Assembly: GCF_000024405.1 (NCBI RefSeq)
Contig: NC_013517.1
Span: forward strand, 868,001 to 932,000
Length of the DNA stretch: 64,000 bases
Direction: 5' to 3'
DNA from: Sebaldella termitidis ATCC 33386
GTDB taxonomy: Bacteria > Fusobacteriota > Fusobacteriia > Fusobacteriales > Leptotrichiaceae
In this document: positions 1 through 7,473 of the stretch, in pieces
Numbering within the stretch: the first letter of the stretch is position 1
How the letters are laid out: each line of letters opens with the position of its first letter
Position numbers and translations under genes: made by a program
Notes under the pieces: model-generated
The model's database searches: none
Told to the model about the DNA's origin: nothing
Seen by the model: the letters and a program-made list of their open reading frames with translations, nothing else

Positions 1-2
1 GG

Positions 3-596
3 ATTTTGCCTGTTCAGGCAGATAAAAAAAATGCGGAGAAAAATATAAAAGAGATTCTGGATTATTTTTTGGGAAATAATGAAAAAAATGGTTTCGGAAT
101 AGGCAGCAGAGAATTTGTAAAGGTAATTACCGATGTGGAGAACAGTACCTTAAACGAAGAAGTATTAGTAAAAATCAATAATATAAGAAAAGATATAGAA
201 GCTGGGAAAACAGAGATAAAGAGTTATAATTACTTTTTGGGAAGAGGCGAAGGACTTACACCGGGCGGCGATGATTTCATAATAGGAATAATGGCAGCGA
301 TGAATTTTTTTAATCATAAGAAAACAGGGAAATTGAAAAAGGAACTGATGCAGGATATATATAAGAAAACTACGGATATCTCGGCAGAGTATCTGTATTA
401 CGGGGTGATTTCCTGTTTCAGCCTGAATATAACGGAATTTTGCAAGAAACTACTTTTGAATAATATAAATAAAGAGGAAGAGAAAAAAGCACTGTACAAA
501 AGCTATGAAAATCTGATAAAAAACGGTCATACATCGGGAGTAGATACTCTTATGGGAATATTACTGTATATTATAACGGCCTTAAAAACAGTGTAG
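3..596 (+). CDS. DUF2877 protein, probable AllH-like oxamate carbamoyltransferase subunit (5' partial)
   Basis: The reading frame is open back through the first base of the window, so the N-terminus lies outside; DUF2877 proteins are usually around 270-290 residues and about 197 are visible. The motif GRGEGLTPGGDDFIIG and the C-terminal HTSGVDTLMGILL segment are characteristic of the family. In Escherichia coli the DUF2877 protein YlbF (AllH) works with FdrA and YlbE in the oxamate carbamoyltransferase that makes carbamoyl phosphate during allantoin breakdown. The next gene, 27 bp downstream, is carbamate kinase, which fits that role. FdrA and YlbE homologues would be expected just upstream of the window. 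Family assignment is firm; the substrate is inferred from context. Confidence 0.8.
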   Translation: MLPVQADKKNAEKNIKEILDYFLGNNEKNGFGIGSREFVKVITDVENSTLNEEVLVKINNIRKDIEAGKTEIKSYNYFLGRGEGLTPGGDDFIIGIMAAMNFFNHKKTGKLKKELMQDIYKKTTDISAEYLYYGVISCFSLNITEFCKKLLLNNINKEEEKKALYKSYENLIKNGHTSGVDTLMGILLYIITALKTV

Positions 597-622
597 AAAA
601 TGAAACAGGAGGACAGGTAAAA

Positions 623-1561
623 ATGTCAAAAAAAATAGTTATAGCTTTGGGAGGAAATGCTTTTGGGGATACACCAAAAGAGCAGCTTGAAGCTGTAAAA
701 AAAACAGCAAGACCTATAGTTGATCTGATAGAGGCAGGAAATCAGGTTATACTTACACATGGAAACGGACCGCAGGTAGGAATGATAAATACAGCACTTG
801 GAAAAGCAGCAGAAATTGATGATAAAATTCCTGATATTGATTTTCCGGAATGCGGTGCAATGAGTCAGGGATATATAGGCTTTCATCTGCAAAGTGCAGT
901 AAGAGAAGAACTCAGAAACAGAAATATGGGTAAATCTGTTGCAAGTATAATTACACAGGTGATTGTCGATAAAAATGACAAAGCATTTGAAAACCCTACA
1001 AAGCCTGTAGGAATATTTTATACAAAAGAAGAAGCTGAAAAAATAGAGAAGGAAAAAGGATATATAATGGCGGAAGATTCCGGCAGAGGATACAGAAGAG
1101 TGGTACCTTCGCCAATGCCTGAAAAAATCGTAGAAGCTGAAATAATAAAAGATCTGGTAGAAAAAGAGCATGTGCTAATAACGGTAGGAGGCGGAGGGAT
1201 TCCTGTAATTGAAAACGGAAACCAGCTGCAGGGTATTCCGGCAGTTATAGATAAAGACTTTGCAAGTGAAAGACTGGCAGAGCTTCTGGAAGCAGACTAT
1301 CTGATAATACTTACAGGCGTAGAAAAAGTAGCTGTTAATTTTGGAAAACCGGATCAAAAATGGCTTGATGAAATATCAGTAAGTGAAGCAGAGCAATATA
1401 TTAAAGAAGGACATTTTGCTCCGGGATCAATGCTTCCCAAAGTAGAAGCCGCAATAAAATTTATAAAGAGTAATCCGGATAAAAAGGCACTTATTACATC
1501 ACTGGAAAAGGCAAAAGACGGGATTAACGGATTAACGGGAACAGTAATAACAGGTAAATAA
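623..1561 (+). CDS. arcC: Carbamate kinase
   Basis: This 312-residue amino-acid-kinase-fold protein transfers phosphate between carbamoyl phosphate and ADP, yielding ATP, carbon dioxide and ammonia. The N-terminal IALGGNAFGD nucleotide/phosphate-binding loop, the THGNGPQVG motif around residue 50 and the GGGGIPV segment near residue 190 are typical, and the length is the family norm. The start follows an AGGAGG-type site (AGGAGGACAGG). It forms an operon with the DUF2877 gene upstream and the permease downstream. In this setting it probably harvests ATP from carbamoyl phosphate released by oxamate or a related ureide, rather than from arginine, because no arginine deiminase or ornithine carbamoyltransferase gene is visible. 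Confidence 0.95.
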   Translation: MSKKIVIALGGNAFGDTPKEQLEAVKKTARPIVDLIEAGNQVILTHGNGPQVGMINTALGKAAEIDDKIPDIDFPECGAMSQGYIGFHLQSAVREELRNRNMGKSVASIITQVIVDKNDKAFENPTKPVGIFYTKEEAEKIEKEKGYIMAEDSGRGYRRVVPSPMPEKIVEAEIIKDLVEKEHVLITVGGGGIPVIENGNQLQGIPAVIDKDFASERLAELLEADYLIILTGVEKVAVNFGKPDQKWLDEISVSEAEQYIKEGHFAPGSMLPKVEAAIKFIKSNPDKKALITSLEKAKDGINGLTGTVITGK

Positions 1562-1609
1562 TAAATAAATTAGTTTACAGGAGAATGAGCTCCTGACAGG
1601 AGGAAAAAA

Positions 1610-2962
1610 ATGTTTAAGAAAAATTCTTTGATTTTAAAAGTCATGTTTTCAATGTTATTCGTTTCAGGAATAACATTTGCCGAAGAGGCTGAAAAAGTAA
1701 TACAGAAACCAGAGGGATTTATGGCAGTGTTAACTGTAATACCGTTAATAATAATAATATTTATGCTGTACAAAAAATTCGATATGCTGGTAGCAGGATT
1801 CGTAGGCGGAGCTCTTGCAATGGTGATAGGAAAAATATCACTTGGAGAAGCAAACGGAATTTTACTAAAATCAATACCGGCTATGCTGACAATTACTGTA
1901 CCGATTATAAACTCAGCTCTTGCAATGGCAGTATTTAAATCGGGAGGGTATACTTCTGCGCTGTCACTTGTAAAGAGAGGAATAAAAGGAAAAGTAGAAT
2001 ATCTGGCAGCGTTCATAGTTATACTGCAGGCAGCAGCTACATATATGTCGGGAATCGGCGGAGGAAGTGCTATGGTTATTGCACCGCTTGCATTTGCAGC
2101 AGTAGGAGCTATACCTGAGCTGATAGCGGCGATGTCTATAGCAGCAGCGGTTTGTTTTACTACATCACCTGCATCACTGGAATCAAGTATAGTTTCTAAA
2201 CTAAGTAATATACCTGTGGCAGAATATGTTTCAATGATGAAAATATTTGCTTTAGTGTTCACAATACTTGCTATTGCTTTGGGATATTACGGAGCAAGAA
2301 AAAGAAAAGTAATTTTTAAAGAGGATCACGAGGATGAATTCTCGTCAAAAAGCAACAAAGAATTGTTTATAATGACAATACCTACAATTTTCCTGTTATT
2401 TGCAGTTATTTTCGGACCGTTTGTAAATCAGATAGCAGGGATGCCGTTAATATCACCGCTTGTTTATTCGATAGTTACAATTATACTAATAGCTCTGTGT
2501 ACTAAACTATCTTTAGGAGAATCATCAAATTCAATGGTGGAAGGATCAAATTATATACTGGTAAGATTATTCAGCGTGGGAATATTCCTTACTTTCATTA
2601 ATATAATAGGTGAAACAGGAGCTTTTGCAGCTATAGTAAGTGTGGCGGAAATAGCGCCGAAAAGTCTTGTGGTTCCGGTTGCAGTGCTTGCAGGGTTCCT
2701 TGTAGGTGTACCGGCAGGAGCATATGTAGGCTCTATACTGACTCTGGTAATACCGATTGCAGTTTCGCTTGGCTTCTCACCGGTAGAATTAGGATTTGTA
2801 GCAATAGGTGTAGGTCTTGGCAGTCAGATGAGTTTCGTAAATATCACAATGCAGGCATTATCATCAGGATTCAGAATCCCTATTATAGATGTGGTTAAAG
2901 GTAACTCAAAATGGATTCTCGGATGTCTTGGTATACTATTGGTAATCTCTTACTTTGTATAA
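1610..2962 (+). CDS. Polytopic membrane permease, ion-transporter-superfamily-like
   Basis: The 450-residue protein has about 11-12 hydrophobic segments. An N-terminal segment ending in TFAEEAEK resembles a signal peptide or first helix. Gly/Ala/Ser-rich loops such as YMSGIGGGSAMV near residue 145 and GVPAGAYVGS near residue 365 resemble the re-entrant loops of GntP/DcuC/NhaC-type secondary carriers. The gene lies 48 bp after carbamate kinase and 40 bp before an amidohydrolase, with a strong ribosome binding site, so it is probably the uptake system for the substrate of this catabolic operon. The substrate cannot be read from the sequence; a purine, pyrimidine or ureide is an inference. Confidence 0.7.
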   Translation: MFKKNSLILKVMFSMLFVSGITFAEEAEKVIQKPEGFMAVLTVIPLIIIIFMLYKKFDMLVAGFVGGALAMVIGKISLGEANGILLKSIPAMLTITVPIINSALAMAVFKSGGYTSALSLVKRGIKGKVEYLAAFIVILQAAATYMSGIGGGSAMVIAPLAFAAVGAIPELIAAMSIAAAVCFTTSPASLESSIVSKLSNIPVAEYVSMMKIFALVFTILAIALGYYGARKRKVIFKEDHEDEFSSKSNKELFIMTIPTIFLLFAVIFGPFVNQIAGMPLISPLVYSIVTIILIALCTKLSLGESSNSMVEGSNYILVRLFSVGIFLTFINIIGETGAFAAIVSVAEIAPKSLVVPVAVLAGFLVGVPAGAYVGSILTLVIPIAVSLGFSPVELGFVAIGVGLGSQMSFVNITMQALSSGFRIPIIDVVKGNSKWILGCLGILLVISYFV

Positions 2963-3002
2963 TCGGAAAAATGATATATAATAAAATCTAAGGAGGAAAA
3001 TT

Positions 3003-4232
3003 ATGGATATAATAATCAGAAATGCCAGAATTTCAGACAAGGAAAACCTTAAAGACGTAGCAGTAAAAGACGGAAAAATAATAAAAATAGAAGAAAATAT
3101 AGCTGAAAAAGCCAGCGAAGAAATAGATGCAGACGGAAGAGTACTTATTCCGGGACTTGTAGAAAGTCATATTCATATGGATAAAGCATTAATAGCTGAC
3201 AGACTTCCCAACAGATCAGGAACTCTTGCAGAGGCGATAAAGGTAACAGCTGAATTAAAGCCTACTTTTACAAAAGAAGATGTAGAGGAAAGAGCAACTA
3301 AAGTTTTAATGATGCTGATACAGCACGGGATTACACATATAAGAACTCATTCGGAATTTGATCCGAGTCAGGGATTCACAGGGTTTGAAACAATTTTAAA
3401 GCTGAAAGAAAAATTTAAAAATGTAGTTGACATACAGGTAGTGGCGTTCCCGCAGGAAGGGATATTCAAAACGCCGGGAACAGAAAAAATGATGTATGAA
3501 GCAATGGAAATGGGTGCTGATGCTGTGGGAGGAATTCCTTATAATGACGCTCCGGCTAATGAGCATATAGATCTTGTTTTTGAAATAGCAAAAAAATATA
3601 ATAGACCGCTTGATTTTCATCAGGATTTTAAAGACGGACCGGAAGGGATGACAATAGAGTATCTGTGTGAAAAGACAATAAAGGAGGGTTACGAGGGAAG
3701 AGTGTCAGTAGGTCATTTGACTAGTCTCGGAGCCATAGAAAGAGAAAGACTGCTGCCGATCATTGAATTAATGAGAAAAGCACAAATAAATGTTATGAGC
3801 CTTCCTGCTACAGATTTACATCTCGGAGGAAGAAACGACGAATATAATGTAAGACGCGGAATAACACCTATAAGAGCATTAAGAGACGGCGGAGTAAATG
3901 TATGTATAAGTACAAATAATATCAGAAATGCTTTCACACCGTATGGAAACGGAGACTTAATGCAGACTGCAATGCTTGCAATACCAGTAGGACACCTTGG
4001 AGGTGCAGATGATATAGAAACTGTTCTTTCTATGATAACTGTAAATCCAGCAAAAGCAATAGGAATAACAGAATACGGTCTTGAAGCAGGAAAAAATGCA
4101 GATATGGTTTTACTGGATACAAAAAAGGTAAAGGATGCAATTATAGATATTCCGGAAAGACTTTATGTAATTAAAAATGGTAAGATAACAGTAAAAACAG
4201 AAAAGAAGATACAATATAACTTTGCTGTATAA
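3003..4232 (+). CDS. Amidohydrolase, cytosine deaminase (CodA)-like
   Basis: The 409-residue protein has the ordered metal-site motifs of the CodA branch of the amidohydrolase superfamily: HIHMDK near residue 57, DFHQDF near 202, GHLTSLG near 238 and the aspartate in PATDLHLGGRND near 270. A composite N/C-terminal beta-sandwich with KNADMVLLD follows. Members hydrolyse exocyclic or ring C-N bonds of pyrimidines, hydantoins or triazines using one divalent metal. It ends the catabolic operon after the permease. The role is probably the first or an early hydrolytic step releasing the nitrogen compound whose carbamoyl group reaches carbamate kinase. True cytosine deaminase activity is possible but not demonstrated by the motifs alone. 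Confidence 0.8.
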   Translation: MDIIIRNARISDKENLKDVAVKDGKIIKIEENIAEKASEEIDADGRVLIPGLVESHIHMDKALIADRLPNRSGTLAEAIKVTAELKPTFTKEDVEERATKVLMMLIQHGITHIRTHSEFDPSQGFTGFETILKLKEKFKNVVDIQVVAFPQEGIFKTPGTEKMMYEAMEMGADAVGGIPYNDAPANEHIDLVFEIAKKYNRPLDFHQDFKDGPEGMTIEYLCEKTIKEGYEGRVSVGHLTSLGAIERERLLPIIELMRKAQINVMSLPATDLHLGGRNDEYNVRRGITPIRALRDGGVNVCISTNNIRNAFTPYGNGDLMQTAMLAIPVGHLGGADDIETVLSMITVNPAKAIGITEYGLEAGKNADMVLLDTKKVKDAIIDIPERLYVIKNGKITVKTEKKIQYNFAV

Positions 4233-4242
4233 TATAAATTCC

Positions 4243-4338
4243 GGTATTTTGTCTAATTAATAACTATACCTCTTAATGTCAAAATACCTGTGCCTGTTCC
4301 TTTTGCAACAAACCTAGATAATATAATTTGGGAACAGG
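4243..4338. other. Two consecutive long-loop inverted repeats
   Basis: After the amidohydrolase stop codon there is a perfect 9-bp pair, GGTATTTTG (4243-4251) with CAAAATACC (4280-4288), enclosing 28 nt. A perfect 8-bp pair follows, CCTGTTCC (4293-4300) with GGAACAGG (4331-4338), enclosing 30 nt. Neither is followed by a T run, so they are not standard terminators. They resemble in form the hairpin series at 20351-20643. Function unknown. Confidence 0.45.
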
Positions 4339-4360
4339 AGTATTGAATAAGTAATAACAA

Positions 4361-4422
4361 AAAAAACTGCCATGAAATAAATAGCCATTTCTAAAAAAGA
4401 AAATATTTCAGGCAGTTTTTTT
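4361..4422. terminator. Bidirectional rho-independent terminator
   Basis: An A run and ACTGCC, then TGAAATA, pair across a 25-nt spacer with TATTTCA and GGCAGTTTTTTT. The T run on each strand fits a shared terminator between the rightward catabolic operon and the leftward GntR gene. Confidence 0.8.
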
Positions 4423-4451
4423 GTGTAAAAATTTATATGATTTTTAAAATT

Positions 4452-5099
4452 TTAAATTTTTAGATTATCCAGATTTGAGAAGAAATCACTCTGAGCATTT
4501 TCAATATGCTTTACAGAAAGACTTCTTGTGATTTCTATCGGTGATTCGTTAATTATCGAATCTATTATTTCGATACTTTCCCCTATTCCTTCAAGTCTTC
4601 TGTGATCTTCTTTATATAAGGATCTTCTGATTCTGTGGAGATGATCATACACGACATTCATCTGCTTCGTAAGGTACAGATTATTGCAGTTATTGGTAAA
4701 AAAATATCTGAAAGATTCATAAACCTTATCAAAAATATCTACATCAAGATTTTTTACTCTTGAAATATCAGTAAAATCTTTCTTTAGATTCAACAGATTC
4801 TTCAAAAGGAGTTTTTTTTCCATTGATTGTATGGTTAGTTCGATCAATACAGGTTCCAGTTTCATACGGGCCTGGAAGACATCTTTAATAAGCTTCAGAT
4901 TGACTTCCTTTATATAAATACCTCTTCTGGGAAAAATCTGTATATGATTTTCCAGTTCCAGACGAAGCAGGGCTTCTTTCACAGGTGTAGTACTGATATT
5001 CAGTTCTTTTGCGATAGTTCTTTCATTAAGGTTTTCACTTGCGGGTATTTTGTTGTTTATAATCATTTCTTTCAGGTAATCATAAGTCATTGTTTTCAT
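4452..5099 (-). CDS. GntR family transcriptional regulator (FCD-type)
   Basis: The 215-residue protein has an N-terminal winged helix with the GntR signature NERTIAKELNISTTPVKEALLRLE (residues 24-47, shown in part by TTPVKEALLRLE) and an all-helical FCD effector domain from about residue 75. It is convergent with the catabolic operon and could regulate it in response to the substrate. A paralogue with the same architecture lies at 10105-10764; they share stretches such as LKLIKDVFQ and VYDHLHRIR. The FCD histidines expected to bind metal are partly present. Target promoter not identifiable here. Confidence 0.85.
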   Translation of the reverse strand: MKTMTYDYLKEMIINNKIPASENLNERTIAKELNISTTPVKEALLRLELENHIQIFPRRGIYIKEVNLKLIKDVFQARMKLEPVLIELTIQSMEKKLLLKNLLNLKKDFTDISRVKNLDVDIFDKVYESFRYFFTNNCNNLYLTKQMNVVYDHLHRIRRSLYKEDHRRLEGIGESIEIIDSIINESPIEITRSLSVKHIENAQSDFFSNLDNLKI

Positions 5100-5413
5100 C
5101 TGCCGGTTCTCCGTTTCTAAAATAAAAAATGTTTCAATTAAATTATACAGGATAATTTTTAATTTTTCAATTTAATTAAATAAATATTCTTCCTTGAATT
5201 GTTTTTTCTTGTAAATATAATTTTGGTACATTTTTACTGCTTAAATTTGGGTCAGAAATATTTTTTATTTTCTTTTCAATAATTGAAATTATTTCTGATA
5301 ATTTTCATTAATAACTTATTTTTATGTTCTTTGATTAAGTCATTTAGCATACTAATATTACCCATCTATAAAAAATATTGGTAAAACAGTTTCTTATTTG
5401 TTATAATTGCAGT

Positions 5414-5465
5414 GCTAGAGACTAGTAACAATTTTTTATTTGAGAGCAGCTTAGTCTGCTCTTTT
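5414..5465 (+). ncRNA. Putative small transcript 1 (promoter-terminator unit)
   Basis: A promoter-like TTGGTA (5378-5383), 18-nt spacer and TATAAT (5402-5407) is followed about 35 nt later by a hairpin, AGAGCAG (5443-5449) pairing with CTGCTCT (5456-5462), and a T run. No ORF lies between. The predicted RNA is only about 50 nt, so it may be a leader remnant or an abortive unit. Confidence 0.4.
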
Positions 5466-5505
5466 GTAAGTTGACTTATTTTTAAACTTGTGTTATAATT
5501 GATCT

Positions 5506-5568
5506 TACTGATAAGGAATTATTAGTATTTATTCTAGCATTAGAAGTCTTTCGGGACTTCTTTATTTT
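5506..5568 (+). ncRNA. Putative small transcript 2 (promoter-terminator unit)
   Basis: A near-consensus promoter, TTGACT (5471-5476), 17-nt spacer, TATAAT (5494-5499), is followed by a hairpin AGAAGTC (5542-5548) / GACTTCT (5555-5561) and a T run ending at 5568. The unit starts directly after the terminator of the preceding unit. No coding capacity is seen. A short regulatory RNA is possible. Confidence 0.45.
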
Positions 5569-5735
5569 TGTTTAGTGCATAAAAAAATAGCTATATCACT
5601 TTTTTGGACTTTAAAAAATCAAATACAGTTTAGAATTTGCAGGTATGATTAGAAATGAATTGTATTTTTTTGGATAAGATGAGGATTGATATCAAAGAAT
5701 TTTAAGCTTAGTAATAGAGAGCCCAATTTTTCAGA

Positions 5736-6143
5736 TTATATAATATATTTTATTAATTCATCTGTAAGCTTAACCTGAAGCTCTAAATAATTTTCGGCAA
5801 AAGCACTTTTAGTTGCAATTACTCGTTCTAACGGTGAAATAATCAAATCAGCTTTCAGCTCCAGAACTTGTTTTTCTTCATTATGAAAGATAACAAAATC
5901 AAAGTTTATGGAATAACCGTCAGGAAGTTTTTTTAATAGTCCGTAAGAATATTGAAACGCATTGTTTTCAAATTCTTCATAGTTTGGTTCATTAAATATA
6001 AAGAAGTTTCGTATAGAAGTGTTTTTTTGGGGGTCATAAAGCTTGAATACTTTGAGAGAATTTTTAAAGACCGGCTGTTCGAGTACTTTAGTATTAAAAT
6101 AAAGATTATTTTCTTTGATAAAATCAATATTATTTTTATTCAT
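5736..6143 (-). CDS. Hypothetical protein, 135 residues
   Basis: I do not recognise this family. The frame is open 38 codons further upstream, but the ATG at 6143 has a good site (GGAAAGGAAG) and begins MNKNNIDFIKENN, so I take it as the start. The protein is hydrophilic with alternating charged and aromatic residues (FNEPNYEEFENNAF, INFDFVIFHNEEKQ), suggesting an alpha/beta cytoplasmic domain. No signal peptide or membrane segment from this start. It stands alone, with 592 bp of non-coding DNA to its left holding the two small units above; the 35 bp below 5736 shows nothing. Confidence 0.55.
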   Translation of the reverse strand: MNKNNIDFIKENNLYFNTKVLEQPVFKNSLKVFKLYDPQKNTSIRNFFIFNEPNYEEFENNAFQYSYGLLKKLPDGYSINFDFVIFHNEEKQVLELKADLIISPLERVIATKSAFAENYLELQVKLTDELIKYII

Positions 6144-6271
6144 AGCTTCCTTTCCATTGGGCTCTATTTTATGATACCACATATTTATAAGAAAGTATAT
6201 TGCATGAAAAACTGAATTCAGAGAGTAAAAATAATAATTATAAATATTCCGGAACAATGAAGTATATCAAT

Positions 6272-6294
6272 AAAAAAAGACCTTACTATAGGTC
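6272..6294 (-). terminator. Leftward rho-independent terminator
   Basis: GACCT (6279-6283) and AGGTC (6290-6294) form a hairpin, and the A run 6272-6278 becomes a T run on the minus strand. It lies upstream of the 5736-6143 gene and would isolate it from leftward read-through. The rest of 6295-6538 is AT-rich with no feature I can support. Confidence 0.5.
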
Positions 6295-6514
6295 ATAATA
6301 CTTTTGCGAATTTGGTTAAAATAATTATACCACAGAAATTTAAATGATTCAATCAAAGCATTTTTAATTTACATATAATGGGGTTAATAATAGAAGTGAA
6401 ATATACAGAAGTATAAAAAATTATTTGAAGAAATATTTAATGGATATAGGAGATAGTATATTATTAAGATAATTTTGAGTTTTTTTATTTAATTAAACAA
6501 AATATCCTTTATAT

Positions 6515-6544
6515 TTCACATAAAATTCACATTGGTGTTATAAT
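6515..6544 (+). promoter_or_regulatory. Promoter for the secreted protein gene
   Basis: TTCACA (6515-6520), an 18-nt spacer and TATAAT (6539-6544) lie 30 bp before the ATG at 6574. Confidence 0.5.
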
Positions 6545-6573
6545 ATATAAAAAAATGGGAGTGTGAGTTAGAT

Positions 6574-7116
6574 ATGAAATTGAAGAAAAATATTTTAGTT
6601 TCAGGATTTTTTTATTTATTTTTGTTTGTAACGAATATAGGAATAGCGGGAAGTATACTTGGAACTTATGAACAGGTTACTGTTTCAAAGCCGAAAGCAG
6701 TAAAAATAAGTGCTAATAATGTAAAAATAGTAAAAGACACAAAAGAAACTAAAAAAATATGGGTGAAGAACTTTCTTTCCGATGATATCTATGCAGTTAG
6801 ACATACTTCAAATGAAGATACAGAAATATATGTTATTCCGGAACAAAATACAAAACAATATAGTGTAAAATCAGGATGTATAGTTTATTCAGAAGACAGA
6901 ATAATTTTATCAATAGATAATAAAAATGACTGCCGAGGTATTAACTCAGAAGATTACAAAGTTGTAAAGATCGGAAGCGGAGGGATAAAAGCCGGAGACG
7001 TAAGTATTTCGCCGTCAGGAGTTTCAACATCAGGCGTGAAAGTCGGAAAAGACGGGGTAAAAGTTTCAGGAGAAGTACTAAAAGGTATTCAGTATATAGG
7101 TGAAAAAATTGATTAA
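6574..7116 (+). CDS. Secreted hypothetical protein, 180 residues
   Basis: The product starts MKLKKNILVSGFFYLFLF, a classical signal peptide that could be cleaved after IGIAGS around residue 27, so it is probably exported. The mature region has two cysteines (SGCIVY and NDCRG, about residues 109 and 127) that could form a disulfide. The C-terminal third is glycine-rich with short V-x-V/I-S-x-x-G strands (ISPSGVSTSGVKVGKDGVKV), suggesting repeated beta hairpins. I do not recognise the family. It is monocistronic, with its own promoter and terminator. Confidence 0.7.
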   Translation: MKLKKNILVSGFFYLFLFVTNIGIAGSILGTYEQVTVSKPKAVKISANNVKIVKDTKETKKIWVKNFLSDDIYAVRHTSNEDTEIYVIPEQNTKQYSVKSGCIVYSEDRIILSIDNKNDCRGINSEDYKVVKIGSGGIKAGDVSISPSGVSTSGVKVGKDGVKVSGEVLKGIQYIGEKID

Positions 7117-7129
7117 GCAGATATATATA

Positions 7130-7155
7130 AGAATCCGAAAAAGGGTTCTTTTTTT
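7130..7155 (+). terminator. Rho-independent terminator
   Basis: AGAATCC (7130-7136) pairs with GGGTTCT (7143-7149), followed by seven T residues. A further palindrome CTTCATATGAAG lies about 70 bp downstream; the rest of the gap to 7430 is featureless and AT-rich. Confidence 0.75.
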
Positions 7156-7429
7156 AATAGGTTTTATAAATCAGAAATACAGATGTATTTTAGTAATTTA
7201 GATTTTCATAATCAAATAGAAAAAGCCTTCATATGAAGACTTTTTGGAGTAAAAAGAAATTTTCACGTGTATTAAAGTCAAATACTTTGATTAACAAAAT
7301 AATTATATATTATAAAAAATAAAAAGTCAAGAATTTTTTAAAATTCTAAACATAATATTTTATAGGGTTAAAGTTGAAGAATTTGATAAATATATTTTTA
7401 TATTTTGTCAGTCAAAATATTTTTTTGAA

Positions 7430-7463
7430 TAAAAATTCCCGGCTGTAAAATTCCGGGAATTTA
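7430..7463 (-). terminator. Terminator of the glutamate synthase fusion gene
   Basis: AAATTCCCGG pairs with CCGGGAATTT across an 8-10 nt loop, and the A run on the plus strand supplies a T run for leftward transcription, 10 bp beyond the stop codon. Confidence 0.75.
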
Positions 7464-7473
7464 TAATATTAAA

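Noticed and set aside
1570..2262. Long minus-strand frame opposite the permease
   Set aside because: Shadow of the hydrophobic permease codons; no ribosome binding site and the plus strand has clear family and operon support.
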